NCBI GenBank assembly: GCA_023428265.1
Contig: JAEYYW010000025.1
Span: forward strand, 1-9,467
Reading direction: 5' to 3'
Length of the DNA: 9,467 nucleotides
From: Bacillota bacterium
GTDB lineage: Bacteria > Bacillota > Clostridia > Christensenellales > UMGS416
The notes under the pieces were generated by a model. The model was not told the origin of the DNA and made no database searches. It was given only the letters and a program-made list of their open reading frames with translations. Numbering within the stretch: position 1 is the first letter of the stretch; each line of letters opens with the position of its first letter. Made by a program: the position numbers and the translations under genes. Positions 1 to 8,082 of the stretch are shown here, piece by piece.

Positions 1-69
1 ATCTCACTGGCAGGTGCTGTCTTGTTATTGTTTGTTGTGAATTTGCTCCGGCGAGGTAGCCGCAACTAA
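1..69 (+). CDS. GlsB/YeaQ/YmgE family membrane protein, C-terminal fragment
   Basis: The window opens inside a gene. Frame 1 reads 22 residues, beginning ISLAGAVLLLFVVNLL and ending in Arg/Ser/Asn before TAA. This matches, almost residue for residue, the last membrane helix of the intact YmgE-like protein at 294-551 (FSLGGAVLVLLIVNLF), so I read it as the tail of a tandem paralogue of the transglycosylase-associated family (PF04226). These are small, very hydrophobic inner-membrane proteins of about 80-90 residues, often stress-induced and of unclear molecular function. The start lies outside the window. A hairpin terminator follows 25 bases after the stop, which supports a true gene end. The assignment rests only on the similarity of this last helix. 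Confidence 0.72.
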   Translation: MSLAGAVLLLFVVNLLRRGSRN

Positions 70-94
70 TTGTTTTTGCCCGTAAACTGCGATC

Positions 95-132
95 ATGGTG
101 GAGCGGATACTGCTCCACCATTTCTTCGTTTT
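95..132 (+). terminator. Rho-independent terminator after the first YmgE-like gene
   Basis: A perfect 10-bp inverted repeat ATGGTGGAGC / GCTCCACCAT (95-104 and 112-121) encloses a 7-base loop and is followed by a T-rich run (TTCTTCGTTTT). It sits just downstream of the stop at 69 and separates the two YmgE-like genes transcriptionally. Confidence 0.8.
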
Positions 133-293
133 CTGATGCGGAGTCCTGTACAGATAAGCCAGTATATATAGTACATATTCTATTTGCGGCGGCGGGCAAA
201 ACTGCCATTATAGCTATGATTTGTCAACGTTAGCAGCAAGCCATCTGCAAACACTATTGATGCTCCAAACTTGCACGGAAAGGGTCATGCACT

Positions 294-551
294 ATGTGGA
301 TCATCCTCTGGATACTCTTCGGCGCCCTCATCGGCTGGATTGCCAGCATCATCACGAAGAACAACGCCCGCATGGGCGCCGTCGCCAACATCCTGATCGG
401 CCTGCTGGGCTCGCTGGTGGGCGGCTTTATCGCCTCGCTGCTGGGCTTTGGCGGCATTACCCAGTTCAGCTTGGCCGGCATCCTGTTTTCACTGGGTGGC
501 GCTGTGTTGGTCCTGCTGATCGTGAATCTGTTTACCAAACAAAGGATGTAG
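294..551 (+). CDS. GlsB/YeaQ/YmgE family small membrane protein
   Basis: This 85-residue protein is almost entirely hydrophobic. It has three predicted membrane segments, at about residues 2-20, 28-50 and 57-80, rich in Gly and small residues (GALIGWIAS, ILIGLLGSLVGG). That is the usual size and pattern of the transglycosylase-associated family (PF04226; E. coli YeaQ and YmgE), integral membrane proteins often induced under stress, whose biochemical role is not settled. The ATG at 294 is preceded by GGAAAGGG at 277-284 with 9 bases of spacing. A close paralogue ends at base 69, so the genes are a tandem pair with a terminator between them. No good promoter was found in 133-276; TATGAT at 215-220 could be a -10 but has no matching -35. 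No clear terminator separates it from the amidase gene downstream. Confidence 0.88.
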   Translation: MWIILWILFGALIGWIASIITKNNARMGAVANILIGLLGSLVGGFIASLLGFGGITQFSLAGILFSLGGAVLVLLIVNLFTKQRM

Positions 552-616
552 GAGCCCGTTGCCTATTTGGTGCCGTCAGCATAGGATGAAGCATCTGTTT
601 CGTGGAGCTGATTCCG

Positions 617-1111
617 ATGCCCGTGTTGCCTTACGACCGTGCAGCCGCCGTGGCATATGCTCACCGCTGGGCCTTTGACCGCAACCCGCGCTTTTATGAT
701 TACACCGAGCTGGGTGGTGATTGCACCAATTTCACCTCCCAATGCATTTATGCCGGCGCGGGCATCATGAATTACACACCTGTATACGGCTGGTACTACA
801 TTGACGCAAACAACAAAAGCCCATCCTGGACCGGCGTGCCTTTCTTGTATCAGTTTATGACCGGCAACAGCGGTGTGGGGCCCTTTGCGCAGAAAGTGCC
901 GATAGAGGGCGTGCTGCCCGGAGACTTTCTGCAGCTGGGCGACGGCACCGGCCGGTTCTACCACAGCCCGTTTATCGTGGCTGTGGGCAGCCCCGCGACA
1001 CCGGGCAATATTCTCGTTGCCACCCATACTTACGACTCAGACAATCGCCCGTTATCCACCTATACGTATCAGGCTGTCCGCTTCCTGCACATCATGGGTG
1101 TGAGGAGATAA
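617..1111 (+). CDS. Putative amidase domain protein (Amidase_6-like)
   Basis: This 164-residue protein resembles the putative amidase domain PF12671, a cysteine-hydrolase-like fold related to NlpC/P60 and CHAP enzymes. Family hallmarks are visible: an N-terminal YDRAAAVAYAHRWAF, then GGDCTNFTSQC with the presumed nucleophile Cys36, a WYY and SPSW pair near residues 59-71, a PGDFLQLG strand, YHSPFIVAV with His116 and THTYDSD with His137. The two histidines are the candidate partners of the cysteine. I chose the ATG at 617 because GGAG (604-607) lies 9 bases upstream; a GTG at 602 in the same frame would add five residues. There is no signal peptide or membrane segment, although many relatives are exported to act on cell-wall material or proteins. 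The substrate is unknown. It may be co-transcribed with the YmgE-like gene 65 bases upstream. Confidence 0.82.
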   Translation: MPVLPYDRAAAVAYAHRWAFDRNPRFYDYTELGGDCTNFTSQCIYAGAGIMNYTPVYGWYYIDANNKSPSWTGVPFLYQFMTGNSGVGPFAQKVPIEGVLPGDFLQLGDGTGRFYHSPFIVAVGSPATPGNILVATHTYDSDNRPLSTYTYQAVRFLHIMGVRR

Positions 1112-1177
1112 CCGTCATTTCCAACCGCACCTGCGACAATTGATGCAGAATCCATGGCGGAACTGCGCCTGCGGCGA

Positions 1178-1183
1178 TATAAT
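1178..1183 (+). promoter_or_regulatory. Candidate -10 box for the LURP-one-related gene
   Basis: A consensus TATAAT lies 27 bases upstream of the ATG at 1211, which would give a leader of about 20 bases containing only the ribosome binding site. No convincing -35 hexamer is found 16-18 bases upstream, so the promoter is weak or needs an activator. Confidence 0.4.
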
Positions 1184-1210
1184 TACCACAGAAGAAACGA
1201 GGTGGGAAAG

Positions 1211-1684
1211 ATGAATTACTCGGTCAAACAGAAAATCATGGCCTTCGGCAAGCAGTATCGGGCGTTTGACGGCGCTGGCAATCAGGTGTTTGAGATCCGC
1301 TCCATGATCATGTCACCGGAGCGCCGCAAGGAGGTCTACGACATGGCAGGCAGGTTGGTGGCCTGGTCGGAGTGGCCGGTGATGAGCCAGAGCGCCTCGC
1401 TGGAAGCCGGCACCCACAGCGGGTCGTTGGAGGTGCCGTTCATGAGCCTTGCACCTGAGTGGAGCGGGCGATATGACGGCGATTCCTTTGAGATCGTCGG
1501 CGACTTCTTCCGGCGCAACTTTGATATACGCGTGGGCGGCAGGCAGGCCGCGGCGATCAGCAAGGCGTTTTTTGCCTTCAGCGACACTTATGAGGTCAAC
1601 GTGGAAGAAAGCGCTCTGGCACCGGAAATCGCGCTGCTGATCGTGGCGATTATCGACCACAAATATCATAGTGACAAAAACTAA
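1211..1684 (+). CDS. LURP-one-related / YxjI family protein
   Basis: This 157-residue protein matches the LURP-one-related (LOR, Tubby-like beta-barrel) family, which includes Bacillus YxjI (about 160 residues). The start MNYSVKQKIMAFGKQYRAFD, the central GDFFRRNFDIRVGG and the end ADISK-like AISKAFFAFSDTYEVNV followed by a hydrophobic helix with a conserved Asp (LLIVAIIDH) give the typical order: repeated beta-strands wrapping one buried helix. Bacterial members have no established enzyme activity; a structural or membrane-associated role has been suggested for the fold. The ATG at 1211 has GAGGTGGG at 1199-1206 just upstream. An in-frame ATG at 1154 lacks such a site and lies before the -10 candidate. 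There is no signal peptide. The gene is followed by a strong terminator and has no evident functional link to its neighbours. Confidence 0.82.
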   Translation: MNYSVKQKIMAFGKQYRAFDGAGNQVFEIRSMIMSPERRKEVYDMAGRLVAWSEWPVMSQSASLEAGTHSGSLEVPFMSLAPEWSGRYDGDSFEIVGDFFRRNFDIRVGGRQAAAISKAFFAFSDTYEVNVEESALAPEIALLIVAIIDHKYHSDKN

Positions 1685-1700
1685 AATGAGGAACTGACCC

Positions 1701-1733
1701 AGCCCGCGGTAGAGAAAACCGCGGGCTTTTGTT
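1701..1733 (+). terminator. Rho-independent terminator after the LURP-one gene
   Basis: A perfect 10-bp GC-rich stem AGCCCGCGGT / ACCGCGGGCT (1701-1710 and 1718-1727) with a 7-base loop runs into TTTTGTT. It lies 16 bases after the stop at 1684 and isolates the ABC operon leader from upstream transcription. Confidence 0.9.
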
Positions 1734-1753
1734 ATAACATGCATAAATTTATA

Positions 1754-1782
1754 TCGACAAGAGAAGTAACCCGTGCTATAAT
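1754..1782 (+). promoter_or_regulatory. Distal promoter P1 of the ABC transporter leader
   Basis: TCGACA (1754-1759) and TATAAT (1777-1782) are separated by exactly 17 bases. The -10 also carries an upstream TG (TGC-TATAAT, extended -10). Predicted transcription starts near 1789, giving a leader of about 240 bases before the first ABC gene. P1 lies just after the LURP-one terminator, so it probably starts an independent transcript. Confidence 0.68.
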
Positions 1783-1816
1783 TACTCTGCCTCACAGAGC
1801 ACTATCACGGAGAGTA

Positions 1817-1903
1817 ATGCAACCAGCTCTGCTATCGGTGGTGAGTTTCGTGGGTGAACTATCCTGCAGCGTCCGGCGACAAACAAGCGGAGAGGCGTTT
1901 TGA
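1817..1903 (+). CDS. Possible 28-residue leader peptide or small protein
   Basis: A short ORF starting ATG at 1817 and ending TGA at 1901-1903 encodes 28 residues: a moderately hydrophobic first half (MQPALLSVVSFVGEL) and a basic, polar second half (SCSVRRQTSGEAF). GGAGAG at 1809-1814 could serve as ribosome binding site, although its spacing of 2-4 bases is short. It begins about 28 bases after the predicted start of promoter P1. The stretch is richer in GC than the AT-rich DNA that follows it, consistent with coding use, but an untranslated structured leader is equally possible: CAGAGC (1795-1800) can pair with GCTCTG (1826-1831), enclosing the ribosome binding site and start codon. I recognise no homologue. 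Confidence 0.33.
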   Translation: MQPALLSVVSFVGELSCSVRRQTSGEAF

Positions 1904-1940
1904 TTTAAATATGAACATAACAGTTAAAGAAACGTAACAA

Positions 1941-1978
1941 TGAATAAATAAAATTAATTGGAGTATTGAATAAATAAA
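1941..1978. repeat. 12-bp direct repeat over the proximal promoter
   Basis: TGAATAAATAAA occurs twice, at 1941-1952 and 1967-1978, offset by 26 bases. The second copy overlaps the -35 box of promoter P2 (1966-1971). This placement suits a pair of regulator sites, but the region is very AT-rich, so chance is not excluded. Confidence 0.45.
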
Positions 1979-1994
1979 GACAATCACTTATAAT
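1966..1994 (+). promoter_or_regulatory. Proximal promoter P2 of the ABC transporter operon
   Basis: TTGAAT (1966-1971) and a perfect TATAAT (1989-1994) are separated by 17 bases, in AT-rich DNA. Transcription would begin near 2001, leaving a short leader that contains GGAGGA (2015-2020) ahead of the ATG at 2030. This is the best promoter match in the window on the plus strand. Confidence 0.75.
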
Positions 1995-2029
1995 CGTTGA
2001 CAGAATGTGCGTCTGGAGGAATTCATTCC

Positions 2030-3825
2030 ATGGAAGTGGCAAAGAAGAAGGATAGAGTACTGCCGCCGCTGCTGCGCATCGTGAGGGAAAACCGCAGCCA
2101 CAACCTCTGGCTTGCGATCATGGCTGCCGCCACGTCGCTGGACTCAGTGGGGCAGATTCTGATGGCCTGGGTTTTCTCCGACATGGTGGACAGCACCATT
2201 GCCAAGAATATGGCAGGCTTCGTGGGGCATTTGCCGGAAATCGGGAGCCTTCTGGTGCTGGGGCTGCTGACTGCTGCGCTGGCCCGCTACAGCACGGGCC
2301 GCTATTCCAACCTTTGCGCCCGCACGTTGCGGATGCGGCTTGGCGCCAAGTTCGCCCATCTTTCGATGCCATGGCTGGAGAAGCGCCGCACCGGCGACAT
2401 GCTCTCGCTTCTGGGAAACGATCTGGGCCAGGTGGTTGCCTATCTGGACGATCAGCTGCGTTGGGTGATCAACGATGTGGTGCGATTTGCGCTGTCGCTG
2501 GCCTACATGATTTATCTGAACCCCTGGCTCGCCCTGGCCACCGTGGCCTATATCCCCATCGGTGCAACACTCTCCATGCTGGCGGGGAAACCCGTGCAGC
2601 GCCTCACCGCCGAGCAAAACGAAAAGCTGGGCAATGCCAACTCAATTGCGCAGGACGCTGTCAGCGGCCATGGCGAGGTGAAGGCATTCGGGATGCGGCC
2701 CTGGATTCTGTCCAGGTTCTCCGACGCCATCGGCGGGTGGCTGAAGTCGGGGCTGAAGGTGGCCGATGCACAGGCTCCGGTGGGGATTGCGTCCTCTGTG
2801 AATCTGGCGATCCCCTATTTGTTGCTGTGTTCGGTGGGGTTGGCGTTTGTGCTGAACGGCCGGATGACCGGCGGGCAGCTGCTGGCCTTTATGTTGGTGA
2901 CCAACGGCGTGATGAACCCGCTGATGGCGATGAACTGGCGCATCACTGAAATGAGGCGCGCAGCCGGTGCCGCCGCAAGGCTGGCTGAGGTGCTGGACGG
3001 CCCGGAGGAAAGGGCCGGTGGGGAGCGGTTTGCCATTGCCAAGGACCAGCCGCTGGTCAGTTTCCGCAATGTGCGCTTTTCCTACACCCGCGACAATGGC
3101 GACGGCACTTTCGCCCCCCAGCAGGTGTTTTCCGGGCTGGATCTGGACATCCGCGCCGGCGAGACCGTGGCGGTGGTGGGCCAGAGCGGAAGCGGCAAGA
3201 GCACGCTGCTGCGGCTGGCGGCGGGGTTTTATGAGCCTGATGGCGGGCAGGTGCTCTTTGGCGGCCATGCTCTGGATCGCTGGGAGCTCCGGGAGCTGCG
3301 CAGCCACATGGCCCTGGTGGATCAGGACACCTATCTTTTCCCCGGCTCAATCGGCGAGAACATTGCCTGCGGTGCGTTTGGTGACCGAGAGCCCGCTTCG
3401 GATGATCAGATCACGGAGGCGGTGCGGGCGGCCAGGCTGGACGAGTTTGTGGCCGGTCTGCCGCAGGGGTTGCAAACGGCGGTGGGCGAGCGGGGCAGCA
3501 AGATTTCCGGCGGCCAGCGCCAGCGCGTTGCCATCGCCCGGGCGGCGCTGCGAAATGCTGAGTTCCTGATGCTGGACGAACCCACCAGCGCGCTGGATGT
3601 GACCACGGAAAAGGAGATCCAGCGGGAGATGGAGACGTTGATGCGGGGCCGCACGGCTCTCATCGTGACGCATCGCCTCTCCATGGCTCTGTATGCAGAC
3701 CGCATTGTGGTGCTGGATGGCGGCGTGGTGGCCGAACAGGGCACCCATGAGCAACTGATGGAGAGGAATGGCATATATTGCGCGCTCTACAGCAAGCAGC
3801 TGGAGAGCGAGGGGGGTGAGGCTGC

Positions 3826-3829
<4 letters not shown>
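2030..3829 (+). CDS. ABC half-transporter (permease fused to ATPase), subunit 1
   Basis: This 599-residue protein has an N-terminal membrane domain (about residues 25-320, with hydrophobic segments near 25-50, 68-90, 135-180 and 250-300) fused to an ATPase domain. The ATPase motifs are complete: Walker A GQSGSGKST at 384-392 (Lys390), Q-loop Gln432, signature ISGGQ at 492-496, Walker B ending Asp516 with catalytic Glu517, and switch His548. This is the layout of type IV exporters such as MsbA and BmrA. The start is the ATG at 2030, because GGAGGA lies 9 bases upstream; an in-frame TTG at 1997 has no such site and lies before the predicted transcript start. The stop overlaps the start of the next ABC gene (ATGA), so the two are translationally coupled and probably form a heterodimer. 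The substrate cannot be read from the sequence; drugs, peptides, lipids and metal-siderophore complexes are all known for this group. Confidence 0.93.
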
Positions 3830-5583
<1,754 letters not shown>

Positions 5584-5598
5584 CGAAACCGCATTCTG

Positions 5599-5627
5599 TT
5601 GGTATTTTGCGGAATCTGGAGTAAAAT
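5599..5627 (+). promoter_or_regulatory. Promoter of the phosphofructokinase gene
   Basis: TTGGTA (5599-5604) and TAAAAT (5622-5627) are separated by 17 bases, matching 4 of 6 and 5 of 6 consensus positions. Transcription would start near 5634, giving a leader of about 25 bases that contains the GGGAGGG ribosome binding site. Confidence 0.6.
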
Positions 5628-5659
5628 AAGGATTATCATCACAAACACGGGAGGGCGCC

Positions 5660-6730
5660 ATGAAAAGACGCATCGGCATCCTGACCAGCGGCGGAGACTG
5701 CCCCGGCCTCAACGCGGCAATCCGCGGAGTCGCCAAAGCGGCCTATGAGCTGTTTGACGCCGAGATCATTGGCATCGCCGACGGCTACAAGGGCCTGATC
5801 GAGGGTGAGTATCGCCCGATGCACCAGCATGAGTTCTCCGGCATCCTCACGCTGGGCGGCACCATCCTGGGCACCTCCCGCCAGCCGTTCAAATCAATCA
5901 AGGCCATCTCTGACGACAATGTGAACAAGGTCGGCGAGATGAAGAAGAATTACGACAAGATGCGGCTGGACTGCCTGGTGATTTTGGGTGGCAACGGCAC
6001 GCACAAAACGGCCAACCTTTTGAGCCAGCAGGGCCTTAACGTGATTGGCCTGCCCAAGACAATTGACAACGACCTTTGGGGCACCGACGTGACCTTTGGC
6101 TTCCACACGGCGGTGGATATTGCCACCGATGTGGTGGACCGCATCCACACCACGGCCACCAGCCATGGGCGCGTGATGGTGATTGAGCTCATGGGCAACA
6201 AAGCCGGCTGGCTCACGCTTTATGCAGGCGTGGCCGGCGGTGCGGACATCATCCTGCTGCCGGAGATCCCCTATGAGATTGAGAGAGTGTGCCGGGCGGT
6301 GGAAAAGCGCCGCAAGCAGGGCAAGGATTTCTCCATTGTCGCCATCGCCGAGGGGGCGCTGAGCATCGAGGAGGCCGCGCTGCCCAAGAAGGAACTGAAG
6401 GCGGCGCTGGAGGCCCGCACGGTGCCGGTGAGCTACCGCGTGGCGGCGGATATCCAGAAGGCCACCGGCGCTGAAACCAGGGTGGTGGTGCCCGGGCACA
6501 TCCAGCGGGGCGGGTCACCTTCAGCCTATGACCGGGTGCTGGCCACCAGGTTCGGAGCCTTTGCGGCGGAGCTCATCAGGCAGGAGCAGTATGGCACAAC
6601 CGTGGCGATTGTGAACAACACGGTGCAGGCCAACCCGCTTTCGGATGTGGCCGGCAAGGCCAAGCTGGTGCCGGAGGACCATGAGCTGGTCCGGGTTGCA
6701 AAGAGCATCGGGATCAAGTTTGGAGATTGA
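5660..6730 (+). CDS. pfkA: 6-phosphofructokinase (mixed-substrate PFK family, group III type)
   Basis: This 356-residue cytosolic enzyme phosphorylates fructose 6-phosphate to fructose 1,6-bisphosphate, the committed step of glycolysis. The PFK fold is clear: the N-terminal GILTSGGDCPGLNAAIRG loop, GTSRQPFK, GGNGTHKT at 110-117, PKTIDND at 132-138 with the catalytic Asp136, an MGNKAGW loop, IAEGA, and PGHIQRGGSPSAYDR near the sugar site. Gly113 occupies the position of E. coli Gly104, which marks ATP users (Asp there marks pyrophosphate users). Lys133 occupies the position of E. coli Gly124, where pyrophosphate enzymes carry Lys. This Gly/Lys pair is known in group III enzymes, several of which use ATP, so ATP is the more likely phosphate donor but pyrophosphate is not excluded. 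GGGAGGG (5649-5655) precedes the ATG. The gene has its own promoter and a downstream terminator, so it is probably monocistronic. Confidence 0.95.
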   Translation: MKRRIGILTSGGDCPGLNAAIRGVAKAAYELFDAEIIGIADGYKGLIEGEYRPMHQHEFSGILTLGGTILGTSRQPFKSIKAISDDNVNKVGEMKKNYDKMRLDCLVILGGNGTHKTANLLSQQGLNVIGLPKTIDNDLWGTDVTFGFHTAVDIATDVVDRIHTTATSHGRVMVIELMGNKAGWLTLYAGVAGGADIILLPEIPYEIERVCRAVEKRRKQGKDFSIVAIAEGALSIEEAALPKKELKAALEARTVPVSYRVAADIQKATGAETRVVVPGHIQRGGSPSAYDRVLATRFGAFAAELIRQEQYGTTVAIVNNTVQANPLSDVAGKAKLVPEDHELVRVAKSIGIKFGD

Positions 6731-6782
6731 GCCTCTCATCCACCCTGCCGCGTGAAGCGGCATCAAAACGAATTCATGCCTG

Positions 6783-6809
6783 CGCCTCCCCCATGGGGGA
6801 GGCGTTCTT
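6783..6809 (+). terminator. Rho-independent terminator after pfkA
   Basis: CGCCTCCCC / GGGGAGGCG (6783-6791 and 6796-6804) form a 9-bp stem around a CATG loop, followed by TTCTT. A smaller 6-bp hairpin TGCCGC / GCGGCA (6746-6762) lies upstream without a T-run. Together they end the pfkA transcript. Confidence 0.75.
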
Positions 6810-6865
6810 GACGGTATAGTTTTTCCTCCTGGTCATACACTGGAATTGATCACGGAGGGGAACGC

Positions 6866-7174
6866 ATGCATCGCACCCTGAGACCCGCCGCCTATGCTCT
6901 TGCCGCACTGAATTTGCTTGACATGGCAATCACCCTGCTGCTGCTTGCCCACTTTGGCGCCTCCGCCGAGGCGAACCGCCTGATGCGCCTGTTGTGGGAA
7001 GCGTCGCCATTGCTCTTTGTGCTGTATAAAGTGGTGCTGAGCGGGGCCTTTTTTGGGATCGCCCGCAGGGTTGATGGGCTGAAACAATGGATGGCGGCAG
7101 CGGTGATTCCTGCTGCCGCCATCTATCTTGTTGTGGTGGGCTGGGGTGTGTTTGTGCTGATCAATATGCTGTAG
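6866..7174 (+). CDS. DUF5658-like small membrane protein
   Basis: This 102-residue protein has three or four predicted membrane segments (about residues 8-30, 45-65 and 78-100). The pattern LNLLDMAITLLLLAHFGASA followed by EANRLM, and later a Lys in a helix (FVLYKVVLSG), fits DUF5658, whose members carry a conserved N-L-x-D near the start, an E-x-N motif after the first helix and a buried Lys. No function is established for the family. GGAGGGG at 6854-6860 gives a strong ribosome binding site 5 bases before the ATG. It follows the pfkA terminator, and no good promoter was found: TTGACG at 6808-6813 overlaps the terminator tail and has only a poor -10 downstream. Its stop is 12 bases from the stop of the convergent lipoprotein gene, with no obvious terminator between them. 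Confidence 0.75.
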   Translation: MHRTLRPAAYALAALNLLDMAITLLLLAHFGASAEANRLMRLLWEASPLLFVLYKVVLSGAFFGIARRVDGLKQWMAAAVIPAAAIYLVVVGWGVFVLINML

Positions 7175-7186
7175 CAGCGGCTGGGC

Positions 7187-7981
7187 TCACCGATCCTGCC
7201 ACGAACCGGCCAGGCTCCGCGCGATTTGGTCAATCACCTTGTTGGAGAGCACATAGCTCACCTGATCCCCATGGACATAGGCCTTGTCAAGAATCAGACT
7301 GATTGCCTGATAGCTGGCCGTGCCGCCGTCGTCAATCATGGGGCCGCCCACGATCAGCGTAACCTGCCGGCGGATTGTCTTGCGGCTGGCATCTCCATCG
7401 GTGTCGCCGTCTTCCATCGTGAGCACTCTGGCATCCACCGGATAATCCGGTGTTTCCCACAGGATCGCTGCGGCGTCTTCCGGCAGCAGAGAAAACCATG
7501 GCTCGTCCGGGTAGGAATCAATCTGCTCGAGGATGCCCACCGCCCGGTTCGAGCTGTCTGTGATGATGGGCTGAAAGCTGTCGGCATCGCGAACAGTCCA
7601 GCCTTCTGGCAGCCGCAGCGCACCCCATGTGGTGGCAATGGCTTTTTCTGCCAGCTTGAGCGCAGGATATTTGCTGGGCTCTTTGTCTTGCGCCACAGCA
7701 AGCCATTTGCCGCTGTAATCCACTGCCTCCGGCTCCGGCCAGGGCGTCAGCTCCGGCGCCACGGTCTCAAAGTCTTCGGCGGGCCCTGTGGCCTGAGAGG
7801 TGGCCTGCGCCGTGACCGCCGGCCCGTCGGTCATCACGACGGCTGTAGAAGCCGGCCCGGTGCTCGCGGTGGGCGCTGCCGTGCCGGAGCAAGCGGCCAG
7901 CATCATTGCCGCCGCAAGTATCGCAGCAGCACCAAGGGTCTGCCATTGCCTTTTGCTGTTTTTCACATACTTTTCGTTCAT
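7187..7981 (-). CDS. Predicted lipoprotein of unknown function
   Basis: This 264-residue protein starts with a basic N-region (KNSKRQ), a hydrophobic stretch (residues 16-29) and the lipobox LAAC with Cys31, so it is predicted to be lipidated and anchored on the outer face of the cytoplasmic membrane. Residues 32-85 form a Thr/Ala/Pro-rich flexible linker, followed by a globular domain I do not recognise (about 88-264). DGDTDG at 191-196 resembles the first half of an EF-hand calcium loop, but the usual acidic residue at loop position 12 is missing. The first ATG in frame is at 7981; a TTG further upstream, at 8071, would bury the signal peptide. No ribosome binding site precedes the ATG, and the predicted promoter places the transcript start at the ATG itself. 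A GTG at codon 6 is an alternative start. Confidence 0.78.
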   Translation of the reverse strand: MNEKYVKNSKRQWQTLGAAAILAAAMMLAACSGTAAPTASTGPASTAVVMTDGPAVTAQATSQATGPAEDFETVAPELTPWPEPEAVDYSGKWLAVAQDKEPSKYPALKLAEKAIATTWGALRLPEGWTVRDADSFQPIITDSSNRAVGILEQIDSYPDEPWFSLLPEDAAAILWETPDYPVDARVLTMEDGDTDGDASRKTIRRQVTLIVGGPMIDDGGTASYQAISLILDKAYVHGDQVSYVLSNKVIDQIARSLAGSWQDR

Positions 7982-7987
7982 GGCAGA

Positions 7988-8016
7988 AGAATACCGCCTG
8001 ACACAAACATTGTCAA
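7988..8016 (-). promoter_or_regulatory. Promoter of the lipoprotein gene
   Basis: On the minus strand a perfect TTGACA (8016-8011) is followed after 17 bases by TATTCT (7993-7988). A start seven bases downstream falls at about 7981, the A of the lipoprotein ATG. This fixes the promoter inside the upstream part of the open frame and argues against a start before 7981. Confidence 0.7.
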
Positions 8017-8082
8017 CCAAACGGCAGTTGCCGGCAGGATTTTTCCGTTGGGTGTCTAATAAAGCACGCAAGGGGCGATCAA

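Noticed and set aside
133..276. TGTACA ... AGTACA repeat and TATATA tracts before the second YmgE-like gene
   Set aside because: The match is short and imperfect, and no -35/-10 pair with correct spacing could be assembled, so no promoter or operator is called.
1790..1990. T-box or other known riboswitch in the ABC leader
   Set aside because: Parts such as GGTGGTGAG and GTGAACTATCC vaguely recall T-box stem I, but the conserved AGGGTGGNACCGCG-type antiterminator sequence is absent and no terminator hairpin with a T-run precedes the ABC start.
6808..6839. Promoter TTGACG for the DUF5658 gene
   Set aside because: The -35-like hexamer lies in the T-tail of the pfkA terminator, and no acceptable -10 occurs 16-18 bases downstream.
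7226..8059. Long plus-strand reading frame opposite the lipoprotein gene
   Set aside because: It is the antisense shadow of the lipoprotein gene. The minus-strand frame has a signal peptide, a lipobox and a promoter, whereas the plus-strand translation shows no recognisable domain or ribosome binding site.
8028..8060. Plus-strand promoter TTGCCG...TCTAAT for the radical SAM gene
   Set aside because: The spacing is 21 bases and the -10 match is only moderate; a promoter is expected in this divergent region but I cannot place it.
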